Position numbers and translations under genes: made by a program. From Candidatus Poseidoniales archaeon (GTDB lineage Archaea; Thermoplasmatota; Poseidoniia; Poseidoniales; Poseidoniaceae): a DNA stretch of 39,104 nucleotides. This document shows positions 32,920 to 39,104 of the stretch, one piece after another (position 1 is the first letter of the stretch; every line of letters starts with the position of its first letter). The notes beneath the pieces were generated by a model. That model was not told where the DNA came from and ran no database searches. It worked only from the letters and a program-made list of their open reading frames with translations. Location: positions 1 to 39,104 of the forward strand of contig QXYA01000003.1 in assembly GCA_009887135.1 (NCBI GenBank), in the 5' to 3' direction.

Positions 32920-32982
32920 GTGGTCATGTTTTTATTGGCATCTCTTAATCTCATCGGAGGTTTGAGATGCAAGACGGTTGTT

Positions 32983-33240
32983 TCAAGACGATGTTTGAGG
33001 CGTGGCCTTAACCTGTAGATTGCGGAAAACCTTGATTGAGAGGTAAATACCAACATAAATCCATGCAAGGATTTCGATCGCAACCAGTACGTAGTACCAT
33101 GGTCCAAGTGATTGAATCATCTCTATACCACTATAAGGAACGCCATTGAATCCCATGTAAACGGCTTGTGAAAACAAGTTCGATGCAATCCAAATGGAGA
33201 CCATCCAGAAAAAGATTGAACCTGAGATTATTTTACCCAT
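32983..33240 (-). CDS. Small two-TM membrane protein, unknown function
   Basis: An 85-residue protein with two hydrophobic helices (GSIFFWMVSIWIASNLFSQAVYM; WYYVLVAIEILAWIYVGIYLSI), joined by a short loop (GFNGVPYSGIEMIQSLGP). It ends in a polar tail (VKATPQTSS). I do not recognise a family. A TATA-like sequence lies 21-30 bases upstream of its ATG, the same spacing as at the 1027-aa surface gene, so it probably has its own leaderless transcript. It lies in the same direction as its neighbours, with gaps of about 60-90 bp. Confidence 0.65.
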   Translation of the reverse strand: MGKIISGSIFFWMVSIWIASNLFSQAVYMGFNGVPYSGIEMIQSLGPWYYVLVAIEILAWIYVGIYLSIKVFRNLQVKATPQTSS

Positions 33241-33260
33241 GTTATATTATTGACCTCTGG

Positions 33261-33270
33261 GATATTAAAA
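33261..33270 (-). promoter_or_regulatory. Probable TATA box of the 85-aa membrane-protein gene
   Basis: On the minus strand TTTTAATATC lies 21-30 bases upstream of the ATG at 33240, ideal for a leaderless archaeal transcript. The surroundings are unusually A/T-rich. An imperfect palindrome TGTTTAATGCTTAACA lies a few bases further upstream. Confidence 0.45.
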
Positions 33271-33328
33271 GTATCTGTTTAATGCTTAACATTTACCTGA
33301 TTACAGAAGTATAACCTGTTTTTCCGCC

Positions 33329-34096
33329 TTATTCTTCCTCAATAACAGGGAGGATGGCGGCTGCATCGGAATCCAGAGAGACGAGGGCATCGTGAATGGC
33401 CTCAACATATGGGCCTGCAACAGCTCGCTCTCCACCTTCTCGCAGGAGTAATTCCTCCCATTCAGATGCTTCCGATTTGTTTCCTAGGAAAAGGTGGATT
33501 CGATGTAATGCAAGATAGGCCATTGGATTTAGGTGTTCTTCATCCGCATCCCATCCTCGTTCAAAACACGAAATTGCACCTTGTGGACCAGTTAATCTCC
33601 CCTGCATGAGAGCAATCATACCTGCCTGCGACCATGCCAGAGGTAGCTTTCCAATGAGGAGTCCTCTGAAGATGAGCCAGGTTTCACCCCCGCCAATAAC
33701 AACCAATGTTAGGAAAGCAGCCCATTGCTCTAAAGTGGAGAGATCACTCCATGTTTCCACCATTAGGCCAACGACACCTACGCAAAATAACAACCCTGCA
33801 TATGGGGCAACTAGAACATCTCGTTGAGTTCGAGCAAGATGGTATACGCCTGCCACCAAACCAAACCCTCCAAGGGCGGATAGCATTACGAAGTGAGCAT
33901 TTGATCCCATCGGCTTTGGTGCTGCTTGGCCGATTAAAATCAATAAAGCAAGCATTAGCAAAAGCCAACCAAAGCGGGAGCTCGGTTGTGGAAAGGGTTG
34001 GTTCTTACTGTTGTAAAGCAGTGCACTTCCAATGAAGAATTCAAAACAAATCAGAGCCCATCGAAGACTGGATTCATCAGTCAATGGGAGCGCCAT
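33329..34096 (-). CDS. Membrane protein with C-terminal soluble helical (TPR-like) domain
   Basis: A 255-residue protein. About five transmembrane helices fill the first 165 residues (for example WLLLMLALLILIGQA, VMLSALGGFGLVAGVYHLA, AGLLFCVGVVGLMVE). They are followed by a soluble C-terminal part with paired helices (AGMIALMQGRLTGPQGAISCFERGWD; LNPMAYLALHRIHLFLGNKSEASEWEELL) whose spacing resembles tetratricopeptide repeats. The last residues are acidic. The family is not recognised. A membrane-tethered scaffold is a reasonable guess from the layout, no more. It lies 36 bp downstream of rlmH on the same strand and may be in its operon. Confidence 0.68.
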   Translation of the reverse strand: MALPLTDESSLRWALICFEFFIGSALLYNSKNQPFPQPSSRFGWLLLMLALLILIGQAAPKPMGSNAHFVMLSALGGFGLVAGVYHLARTQRDVLVAPYAGLLFCVGVVGLMVETWSDLSTLEQWAAFLTLVVIGGGETWLIFRGLLIGKLPLAWSQAGMIALMQGRLTGPQGAISCFERGWDADEEHLNPMAYLALHRIHLFLGNKSEASEWEELLLREGGERAVAGPYVEAIHDALVSLDSDAAAILPVIEEE

Positions 34097-34132
34097 GATT
34101 CCCCGTTGATGCAGGTCTTCTTTATCGTTCGC

Positions 34133-34555
34133 TCAGTCCTTGTGATACAATGTCCCTTTGAGAATTTCATGGGCACGGTACACTTGTTCAAACAAAATGA
34201 TGGCTGCCATCTCATGTGTAAATGTGAAAGATGACAATGAAATTCGTTGCAATGTGGGCTCTTTTCCATCCCAACCTTCAGCTGGACCAATCGCAAAATG
34301 TGTATCTTCACCACTGATGTTCCATTGCTTTATTTTTGCTGCAAATTCCGTAGACTCAAATGAATCCCCCCGCTCGTCAAGAAGAATCAATCGGCCTTTT
34401 TTTGATTTTAATTTATCCAAGTAAATATCAAGAGAATCATTGTGGACATGCGTCTTCACACCCGCGCTGGACAAGCGTTGCTGGTACATTTCGGCAATAC
34501 TTGCTATGGCCTTGTCTTTGAGTTTCCCATGAAGATGGATGTTGATGCGGCCCAT
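34133..34555 (-). CDS. rlmH: 23S rRNA (pseudouridine-1915-N3)-methyltransferase RlmH
   Basis: RlmH is a SPOUT-class methyltransferase that adds a methyl group to pseudouridine 1915 of 23S rRNA, in helix 69 at the decoding interface. The roughly 140 residues match its size. Diagnostic segments are HGKLKDKAI at the N-terminus, LILLDERGDSFESTEFA (near 68), the SAM-knot HFAIGPAEGWDG and the C-terminal RISLSSFTFTHEMAAIILFEQVYRAHEILKG then YHKD. The usual IGGxxG knot loop reads IGPAEG, and the normal R after H is replaced (THEMAA). I start at the ATG at 34555, which matches the family N-terminus, rather than 34585. Some archaea have this enzyme. Confidence 0.88.
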   Translation of the reverse strand: MGRINIHLHGKLKDKAIASIAEMYQQRLSSAGVKTHVHNDSLDIYLDKLKSKKGRLILLDERGDSFESTEFAAKIKQWNISGEDTHFAIGPAEGWDGKEPTLQRISLSSFTFTHEMAAIILFEQVYRAHEILKGTLYHKD

Positions 34556-34627
34556 AACTCTGCGAGAACATGGTTCTTTTTTCATATTCGTACGAAAGAT
34601 GAAAACAAACGCCGATTTGGAAACGTT

Positions 34628-34838
34628 ATGGGATGGTGGCCTTTTGGTAAGAAATCAGATTCTAAAAGACAAATCATCAACGATCCTCTAAGGAAAGATA
34701 CCAGAGTATGGCTCTCTGAATTGAGGGATATCTGTGAAATGAATTTCTTGTTCAGATGATGAATGGATCTCTTGGCTTGACAATGATAATTTTTGGAAGC
34801 CAGGATGGCGCCCTGATCAAGAAGATAACGAGGATTGA
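34628..34838 (+). pseudogene. Small Trp-rich ORF broken by a one-base frameshift (unknown function)
   Basis: From the ATG at 34628 one frame reads MGWWPFGKKSDSKRQIIN to a TGA at 34757-34759 after 43 residues. A second frame, open from 34743 to a TGA at 34836-34838, reads CSDDEWISWLDNDNFWKPGW then RPDQEDNED. Both look like protein (basic, then acidic and Trp-rich). Removing one T from the TTT at about 34744-34746 would fuse them into a single protein of about 69 residues. Neither piece is explained by the flanking genes. It lies between divergent rlmH and the mPGES-2-like gene, ending 25 bp before the latter. A sequencing or assembly indel is as likely as a true pseudogene. Confidence 0.5.
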
Positions 34839-34863
34839 AGAAGGAGTCCTTTCTCGTAGAACC

Positions 34864-35553
34864 ATGAGCAAGTCCTCGCTTCATGTATTACAAACATGCC
34901 CGTTCTGTTGGAAAGTTCGGGGAGTAATTGAGCACCTTGGAATTGATGCCCAAGAGATTCAGGTAAACGCCATGAAGCAAAAAAAAGAACTTGCATTTAC
35001 AGATGGATGGACTAAAGTTCCAGTTTTTACAGATCATGAAGGCACGGTAGTTGTTGACTCAACACCCATTATGTTGTACATTGATGACAAGTATAACCAA
35101 GGTAAATTATCCTCTGGAAAGGGTACTGAGCGTTATGATGGCATGATGAATCACGTTGACACGGTATGGAAGAATGCTACAATTCCAATTCTCTATGGCT
35201 CTCTCGGTTCCGCATTTAGTACTACTCGTCGAATTTCAAAACTTGAGAAATTCGGATTCATTTCCCGGCGCCTCTATGCATGGGCAGGATTTCCAATCAT
35301 GTGGGGAATCATTGCAAAAAAGCGTGTGAAGAAGGATGGGCGAACTCCTAAGAAACTATGGCATGATCTCTTGACAGAATACACCGAATCATTCGAAGGA
35401 AAGGATTTCTTCGGCGGAGAGCAACCAAATCTTGTCGACTTTGCTGCATTTGGCTACATGCGTTCAGTCTCACCATTCAAGCAATTCAGACTTCTAGAAG
35501 AACACGAAAATGGAATGATCTGGTATCGTAAGATGGAACAACATCTCAACTGA
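34864..35553 (+). CDS. Glutaredoxin/GST-fold protein, mPGES-2-like
   Basis: About 229 residues with an N-terminal glutaredoxin-like domain and a C-terminal GST-type helical domain. The redox motif CPFC is at residues 12-15 of this start (LHVLQTCPFCWKVRGVIEHLG). KVPVFTDHEG with the cis-Pro, and VDSTPIMLYID, follow. The C-terminal half with FFGGEQPNLVDFAAFGYMRSV resembles the GGQKPNLADLAVYG segment of animal prostaglandin E synthase 2. So it is an mPGES-2-like, thioredoxin-superfamily protein. Whether it isomerises a lipid peroxide or acts as a thiol-disulfide oxidoreductase is unknown. The track start at 34756 adds 36 residues that read in the wrong frame over the broken small ORF. I prefer the ATG at 34864. 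Confidence 0.78.
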   Translation: MSKSSLHVLQTCPFCWKVRGVIEHLGIDAQEIQVNAMKQKKELAFTDGWTKVPVFTDHEGTVVVDSTPIMLYIDDKYNQGKLSSGKGTERYDGMMNHVDTVWKNATIPILYGSLGSAFSTTRRISKLEKFGFISRRLYAWAGFPIMWGIIAKKRVKKDGRTPKKLWHDLLTEYTESFEGKDFFGGEQPNLVDFAAFGYMRSVSPFKQFRLLEEHENGMIWYRKMEQHLN

Positions 35554-35562
35554 AGTGATCAT

Positions 35563-36429
35563 TTGGAAATCATCTCTGTGAACGAACTTGATTTCAAGCC
35601 TATTTCACAAGGTAGTTCGTTCTTAGGAAGTGACAAAGGAGGCTGGATTTATGCAAGCCAAAGACCACGATATGAGGTTCAACTACCTGATTATTACATT
35701 CTTGAGAACCCTATTACACGAATGCAAGTCGCTCGTTTACTCGGGGAAGACGATGAAGTTGAAGATTCCGCAGAACCAATGATTGGACTCATTGGAAGCG
35801 AGATAGAAGCCCTTCGCAAACAGATTGAACAACAACTCGATTTCGATTCTTTGTCTGGTGAATGGGAAGTACGTCCGCCGTCTTTTCCAGAATGGCGTCA
35901 TGCACGTGATGAAATCCATCTTGATTCTGGGGTCGTCGAAATATTAGGGGATGCTGCAGCTGCAAATCATCGCGGTGCAATGATGGATGGACGTGTTCGT
36001 CCGATTGAAACCACTGGCCCGTTACAATACCATCGATTGGCAGTGGAGATGCATCCCAAACGGAAAGGTGTTTTTGCAACCTCAAATATTCCTGTTGACC
36101 GTTCACTCACCAATACAGTAGTACGCTTTGTTATATCACCCGTACGTGATTATCCAGCGAGAAGAGTTCCTAAAACTGCGGACTCTTGGGGTAATTTCAG
36201 AACAGAAATCCTATGGACTACGTTGCTTGGAATCATTCCCTCTTTTCTCATTCCTATTCTGCGTGGTTTCGACACATATGCGCTCGATGGATGGCCGAAC
36301 CTTCTGTTTGGAGGACTTGTTGCTGGGTTCGTAACTGGAGCCATATGGAGACCAAGAAGGCCGACAATTTCCTTTGAGGAAGGAGTTGTTCAAGAATCTG
36401 AAGACTCGCTCGCTAATGTTTCCCAGTAA
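35563..36429 (+). CDS. Divergent FGE/sulfatase-modifying-factor-like protein with C-terminal membrane helices
   Basis: A 288-residue protein starting at a TTG (35563) or an in-frame GTG (35578), nine bases or so after the mPGES-2-like gene. The N-terminal pattern GSSFLGSDKGG then YYILENPITRMQVARLLG resembles the start of formylglycine-generating-enzyme (SUMF1/FGE) domains, and FPEWRHAR resembles their PTEAEWEYAAR. VRFVISPVRDYP could match the end strand. The Cys-containing middle is missing, and the whole protein has no cysteine. FGE-type oxygen-dependent catalysis is therefore excluded, and a binding or C-type-lectin-like role is more likely. Two hydrophobic segments (WTTLLGIIPSFLIPIL; PNLLFGGLVAGFVTGAIW) anchor it. 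Its 3' end overlaps maeB by 40 bp. Confidence 0.6.
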   Translation: MEIISVNELDFKPISQGSSFLGSDKGGWIYASQRPRYEVQLPDYYILENPITRMQVARLLGEDDEVEDSAEPMIGLIGSEIEALRKQIEQQLDFDSLSGEWEVRPPSFPEWRHARDEIHLDSGVVEILGDAAAANHRGAMMDGRVRPIETTGPLQYHRLAVEMHPKRKGVFATSNIPVDRSLTNTVVRFVISPVRDYPARRVPKTADSWGNFRTEILWTTLLGIIPSFLIPILRGFDTYALDGWPNLLFGGLVAGFVTGAIWRPRRPTISFEEGVVQESEDSLANVSQ

Positions 36430-38708
36430 GAATCCTTACGCATAGCATCAGCAACACAAATTGCAGTCATGTTGACGATATGGCGAACACCGTCTTGACG
36501 GGCAACAAGTTGAACTGGGTTTTTCATTCCTTCAAGAATAGGACCAGTCATTTCAGCATCGGCGAGTTGTTCAAGCATCTTGTAAACGATATTCGCTGAA
36601 GCAAGGTTCGGAAGTACCAAAATGTTTGCTGGGCCAGTAAATTCCATGAACGGATATTCTTGCTGAACTGTTGGATCGAGAGCTGTATCTGCTTGCATTG
36701 GCCCATCGATAACAAGAGTTGGATCGAGAATCCTTGCCATCTCAACAGCCTCTTCAATACGATCACTGCGCTGAGCACGGGTACTTCCAAAGTTTGAGAA
36801 TGAAAGCATTGCAACCTTTGGACTCACGCCAAATCTTCGTGCCACCTTTGCAGTTTGAACTGCAATTTCAGCAAGTGTGCGGCTATCGGGATAGACATTC
36901 ACGGTTGCATCTGCAAGGAAGAGTATACGTCCTTTGATGGTCACCATGTAGCAACCAATCAGGCAATGGGCATCTTCTGAAGGACCGATTGTTTCCAAAA
37001 CAGGACGCAGAACATCGCTGTAATTTCGACTGACTCCTCCAACGAATCCATCAGCATCCCCTGATTCAACCATTTGGCTTGCAAAGTATGGACGACTCTT
37101 GAGCAGACGGGCTGCATCAACTCGTGTAACACCCTTGCGCTTTCTACGCTCGAACAACTTCTCTGCATAGACTCCTTTTCTTCGTTGGTCAGTGCGAGGG
37201 TCGTAGGCTTCGTATTCGAAATCAAAATGCATTTCCTCCATCATTCGAGCGATCCGATCTTTAGGGCCGAGTAAAATTGGTTTGCAAATCTTCTGCTCAG
37301 CCAATTGAGCAGCAGCGCGAATAACTTTCTCATTGTCCCCTTCAGGGAATACAATTCTCTTACCTCTTCGACGGACCTGGTTGATGACACTACGCATAAT
37401 GGAGTATGTCATTCCTAATCGAGCTTCGAGTGATTCCTTATAGCCTTGAAGAGAGAACTCTTCTTTGGTCACGGAAGTAATTCCTTCGTCAACAGCAGCC
37501 TGTGCTACTGCAGAAGCCTCCCAGATTAATACGCGCCGATCGAATGGTTTGGGGATGATATATTCGGGACCATATTCCATCGTTGCACCATCATAGGCCG
37601 TTGAAATGGAATCTGGAACGGGTTCTTTTGCTAATGCAGCAAGCGATCGTGTTGCTGCCATTTTCATGTTTTGAGTAATATCTCTTGCACGTACGTCAAG
37701 AGCGCCTCGGAAGATGTAAGGGAAACCTAAGACATTGTTCACCTGGTTTGCATAATCAGAGCGCCCTGTCGCAATAATTGCATCAGTACGAACTTCAAGA
37801 ATTTCTTCTGGAAGAATTTCAGGAGTTGGATTCGCAAGTGCGAAGATAATTGGATTGGCTGCCATCGAAGCAATCATTTCTTTTGAGACAAGTCCCCCTT
37901 TCGATAGGCCAAGAAGTACGTCGGCGCCAATCATGGCTTCAGCAAGAGGGCCATCTGGACAATCGACAGCAAATTTAGCCTTGTATTCATTGAGTTCTCC
38001 TTTGTTGAGTCTGCTGATCGTAATAATCCCCTGAGAATCAACCATCTTGATATTCGAACGCTTCACACCAAGAGCAACATAATGCTCTGAACAAGCAAAC
38101 GCAGATGCTCCAGCACCAAGGACAACGACGTTGATTGTGTCCAGTTCCTTTTCTTGTAATTCTACTGCATTCAATAAAGCAGCACCGGAAATAATAGCTG
38201 TGCCGTGTTGATCATCGTGCATGACTGGGATGTCTGTCGCCTCTGCAATTCTTCGTTCAATTTCAAAGCATTCTGGAGCCTTTATATCTTCAAGATTGAT
38301 TCCTCCAAATGTTTTGGAAATATTAACAACTGTCGAAATAAACTCCTCAGGATCGGTCGTATCAACCTCAATATCGAACACATCAATGTCTGCGAATGTC
38401 TTCAGCAGAAGGCCTTTTCCTTCCATGACGGGTTTACTGGCCAAAGCACCAATGTTTCCTAAACCCAACACGGCGGTTCCGTTTGAAATAACGGCAACCA
38501 AATTTCCTTTGGATGTATAGCGATACGCATCCTCTGGTCTTTTAGCAATTTCAAGACAGGGGTATGCGACTCCAGGGGAATAAGCAAGGGAAAGTTCGTG
38601 TGCTGTTGCGTGTGGTTTTGTTGGCACAACCTTGATTTTTCCACGCGGTTCTTTTTCGTGATACTCAAGTGTTTCACGGCGGAGAATTTCGTCTCTCTTT
38701 TTCTTCAT
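36390..38708 (-). CDS. maeB: NADP-dependent malic enzyme, MaeB type with phosphotransacetylase-like C-terminal domain
   Basis: Malic enzyme oxidatively decarboxylates malate to pyruvate, making NADPH. The 772 residues have the MaeB double structure. The malic enzyme part (1-430) has LSLAYSPGVAYPCLEIA, SNGTAVLGLGNIGALASKPVMEGK, MHDDQHGTAIISGAALLNA and the Rossmann glycines VVLGAGASAFACSE. The C-terminal part (about 430-772) resembles phosphate acetyltransferase (FPEGDNEKVIRAA, MLSFSNFGSTRAQ, FTGPANILVLPNLASANI). In MaeB this domain is regulatory, sensing acetyl-CoA or similar. It is divergent from pyk (153 bp between starts), so two pyruvate-forming enzymes share a control region. It is probably of bacterial descent. 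The 3' end overlaps the convergent FGE-like gene. Confidence 0.95.
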   Translation of the reverse strand: MKKKRDEILRRETLEYHEKEPRGKIKVVPTKPHATAHELSLAYSPGVAYPCLEIAKRPEDAYRYTSKGNLVAVISNGTAVLGLGNIGALASKPVMEGKGLLLKTFADIDVFDIEVDTTDPEEFISTVVNISKTFGGINLEDIKAPECFEIERRIAEATDIPVMHDDQHGTAIISGAALLNAVELQEKELDTINVVVLGAGASAFACSEHYVALGVKRSNIKMVDSQGIITISRLNKGELNEYKAKFAVDCPDGPLAEAMIGADVLLGLSKGGLVSKEMIASMAANPIIFALANPTPEILPEEILEVRTDAIIATGRSDYANQVNNVLGFPYIFRGALDVRARDITQNMKMAATRSLAALAKEPVPDSISTAYDGATMEYGPEYIIPKPFDRRVLIWEASAVAQAAVDEGITSVTKEEFSLQGYKESLEARLGMTYSIMRSVINQVRRRGKRIVFPEGDNEKVIRAAAQLAEQKICKPILLGPKDRIARMMEEMHFDFEYEAYDPRTDQRRKGVYAEKLFERRKRKGVTRVDAARLLKSRPYFASQMVESGDADGFVGGVSRNYSDVLRPVLETIGPSEDAHCLIGCYMVTIKGRILFLADATVNVYPDSRTLAEIAVQTAKVARRFGVSPKVAMLSFSNFGSTRAQRSDRIEEAVEMARILDPTLVIDGPMQADTALDPTVQQEYPFMEFTGPANILVLPNLASANIVYKMLEQLADAEMTGPILEGMKNPVQLVARQDGVRHIVNMTAICVADAMRKDSYWETLASESSDS

Positions 38709-38861
38709 GTTTCTATCCCCTAATCCTCTCTTGGTTGCATCAATGGTTTGAGCATTGTTCCTTGATTGGTCTCGAAGGAGGGTTTCTGTAACTCGTTTTC
38801 ATGAACCAATGATTGTAAGGACTATGGGTTGCTTGCTCTTGTTGAGGTTTGAGGAGAGACC

Positions 38862-39104
38862 ATGCGTTCGAGAATCATCGCAACAATCGGCCCAGCAAGC
38901 AACGGCGTTGAGACGTTGAAACAGATGATTGAAGCCGGCATGGATATTGCTCGGCTCAATTATTCTCATGGCGATTTTAAGGGCAAGGAGCAAACAATAC
39001 AGAACATTCGTTCGGCGGAAACAGAAGCTGGAAAATATGTTGGGTTGCTAGCTGATCTTCCCGGCCCAAAACTACGGTTGGGAACCTTCGAAGGTGAAGT
39101 CGTC
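38862..39104 (+). CDS. pyk: Pyruvate kinase, N-terminal part (cut by window edge)
   Basis: The first 81 residues of pyruvate kinase, which converts phosphoenolpyruvate and ADP into pyruvate and ATP. RSRIIATIGPASNGVETLKQ, AGMDIARLNYSHGDF and LLADLPGPKLRLGTF are the family's N-terminal TIM-barrel strands. They include the substrate- and cation-binding Arg-x-Asn-x-Ser (RLNYSHG). The frame runs on past 39104, so the rest lies outside. A GAGGAGAG sequence 5-12 bases before the ATG gives a good ribosome-binding site. The shared upstream region with divergent maeB is about 150 bp, without an obvious TATA box. Confidence 0.93.
   Translation, partial: MRSRIIATIGPASNGVETLKQMIEAGMDIARLNYSHGDFKGKEQTIQNIRSAETEAGKYVGLLADLPGPKLRLGTFEGEVV

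Noticed and set aside
34442-34627. 5' part of the 105-aa plus-strand ORF 34442-34759
   Set aside because: This stretch is mostly antisense to rlmH. Only the part from the ATG at 34628 looks coding, as the first half of the frameshifted small gene.
34756-34863. 36-residue N-terminal extension of the mPGES-2-like protein
   Set aside because: It lies before the glutaredoxin domain with no family match, and another frame of the same DNA looks more protein-like.

Overview
The window looks like chromosome from a planktonic euryarchaeon of the Marine Group II / Poseidoniales type. This rests on archaeal RadA, archaeal-style FtsZ, an initiator tRNA with an A1:U72 pair, and a histone-fold protein. 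These sit among bacterial-looking metabolic genes (Icd, MaeB, ExoVII, PduO-type adenosyltransferase, RlmH) and very large membrane-anchored surface proteins in a tightly packed, moderately AT-rich genome. The lineage is inferred from gene content only. I see no rRNA, CRISPR array, insertion sequence or prophage.

Layout. 1-2021 (+): the end of an unknown gene, then an overlapping operon xseA-xseB-MIP18-like Fe-S protein. 1961-9132 (-): a membrane protein, a histone-fold protein, an M24 peptidase, an orphan SPPY DNA methyltransferase and a 1027-aa surface protein (TIG domain, seven-fold propeller, thrombospondin-3 repeats, membrane anchor). 9271-11865 (+): pgk and an adenosine/SAH-type deaminase. 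11866-18280 (-): a small membrane protein with a Ca2+/H+ antiporter, a 1109-aa FN3-like surface protein with a charged tail, a CDP-alcohol phosphatidyltransferase and an AK6/Fap7-like kinase. 18344-22722: a stand-alone Lrp-type ligand domain, an unknown helical protein, tRNA-iMet (-), a lipoprotein, radA and ftsZ. 22723-26273: a Reeler/choice-of-anchor-V-like protein, an acidic unknown, an OsmC protein, icd and a methyltransferase. 26276-32919: a giant helical-repeat-PIN protein, a small membrane protein, a DHH phosphoesterase, a Nudix hydrolase, cob(I)alamin adenosyltransferase and a DUF2203-like protein. 32983-39104: small membrane proteins, rlmH, a probable frameshifted small gene, an mPGES-2-like thioredoxin/GST protein, a cysteine-free FGE-like membrane protein, maeB and the start of pyk.

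Themes. Central carbon enzymes recur (pgk, icd, maeB, pyk). Information-processing genes are present (xseAB, radA, ftsZ, tRNA-iMet, rlmH, methyltransferase, histone fold), alongside surface proteins. All nine convergent junctions have 0-2 nt between gene ends or overlap outright, several as back-to-back stops (TAA|TCA, TGA|TCA).

No stretch over about 300 bases lacks a gene, apart from 34556-34863, which holds the frameshifted small ORF. Where the ORF track began at GTG/TTG or ran into a divergent neighbour, I moved the start inward to a better ATG and say so.
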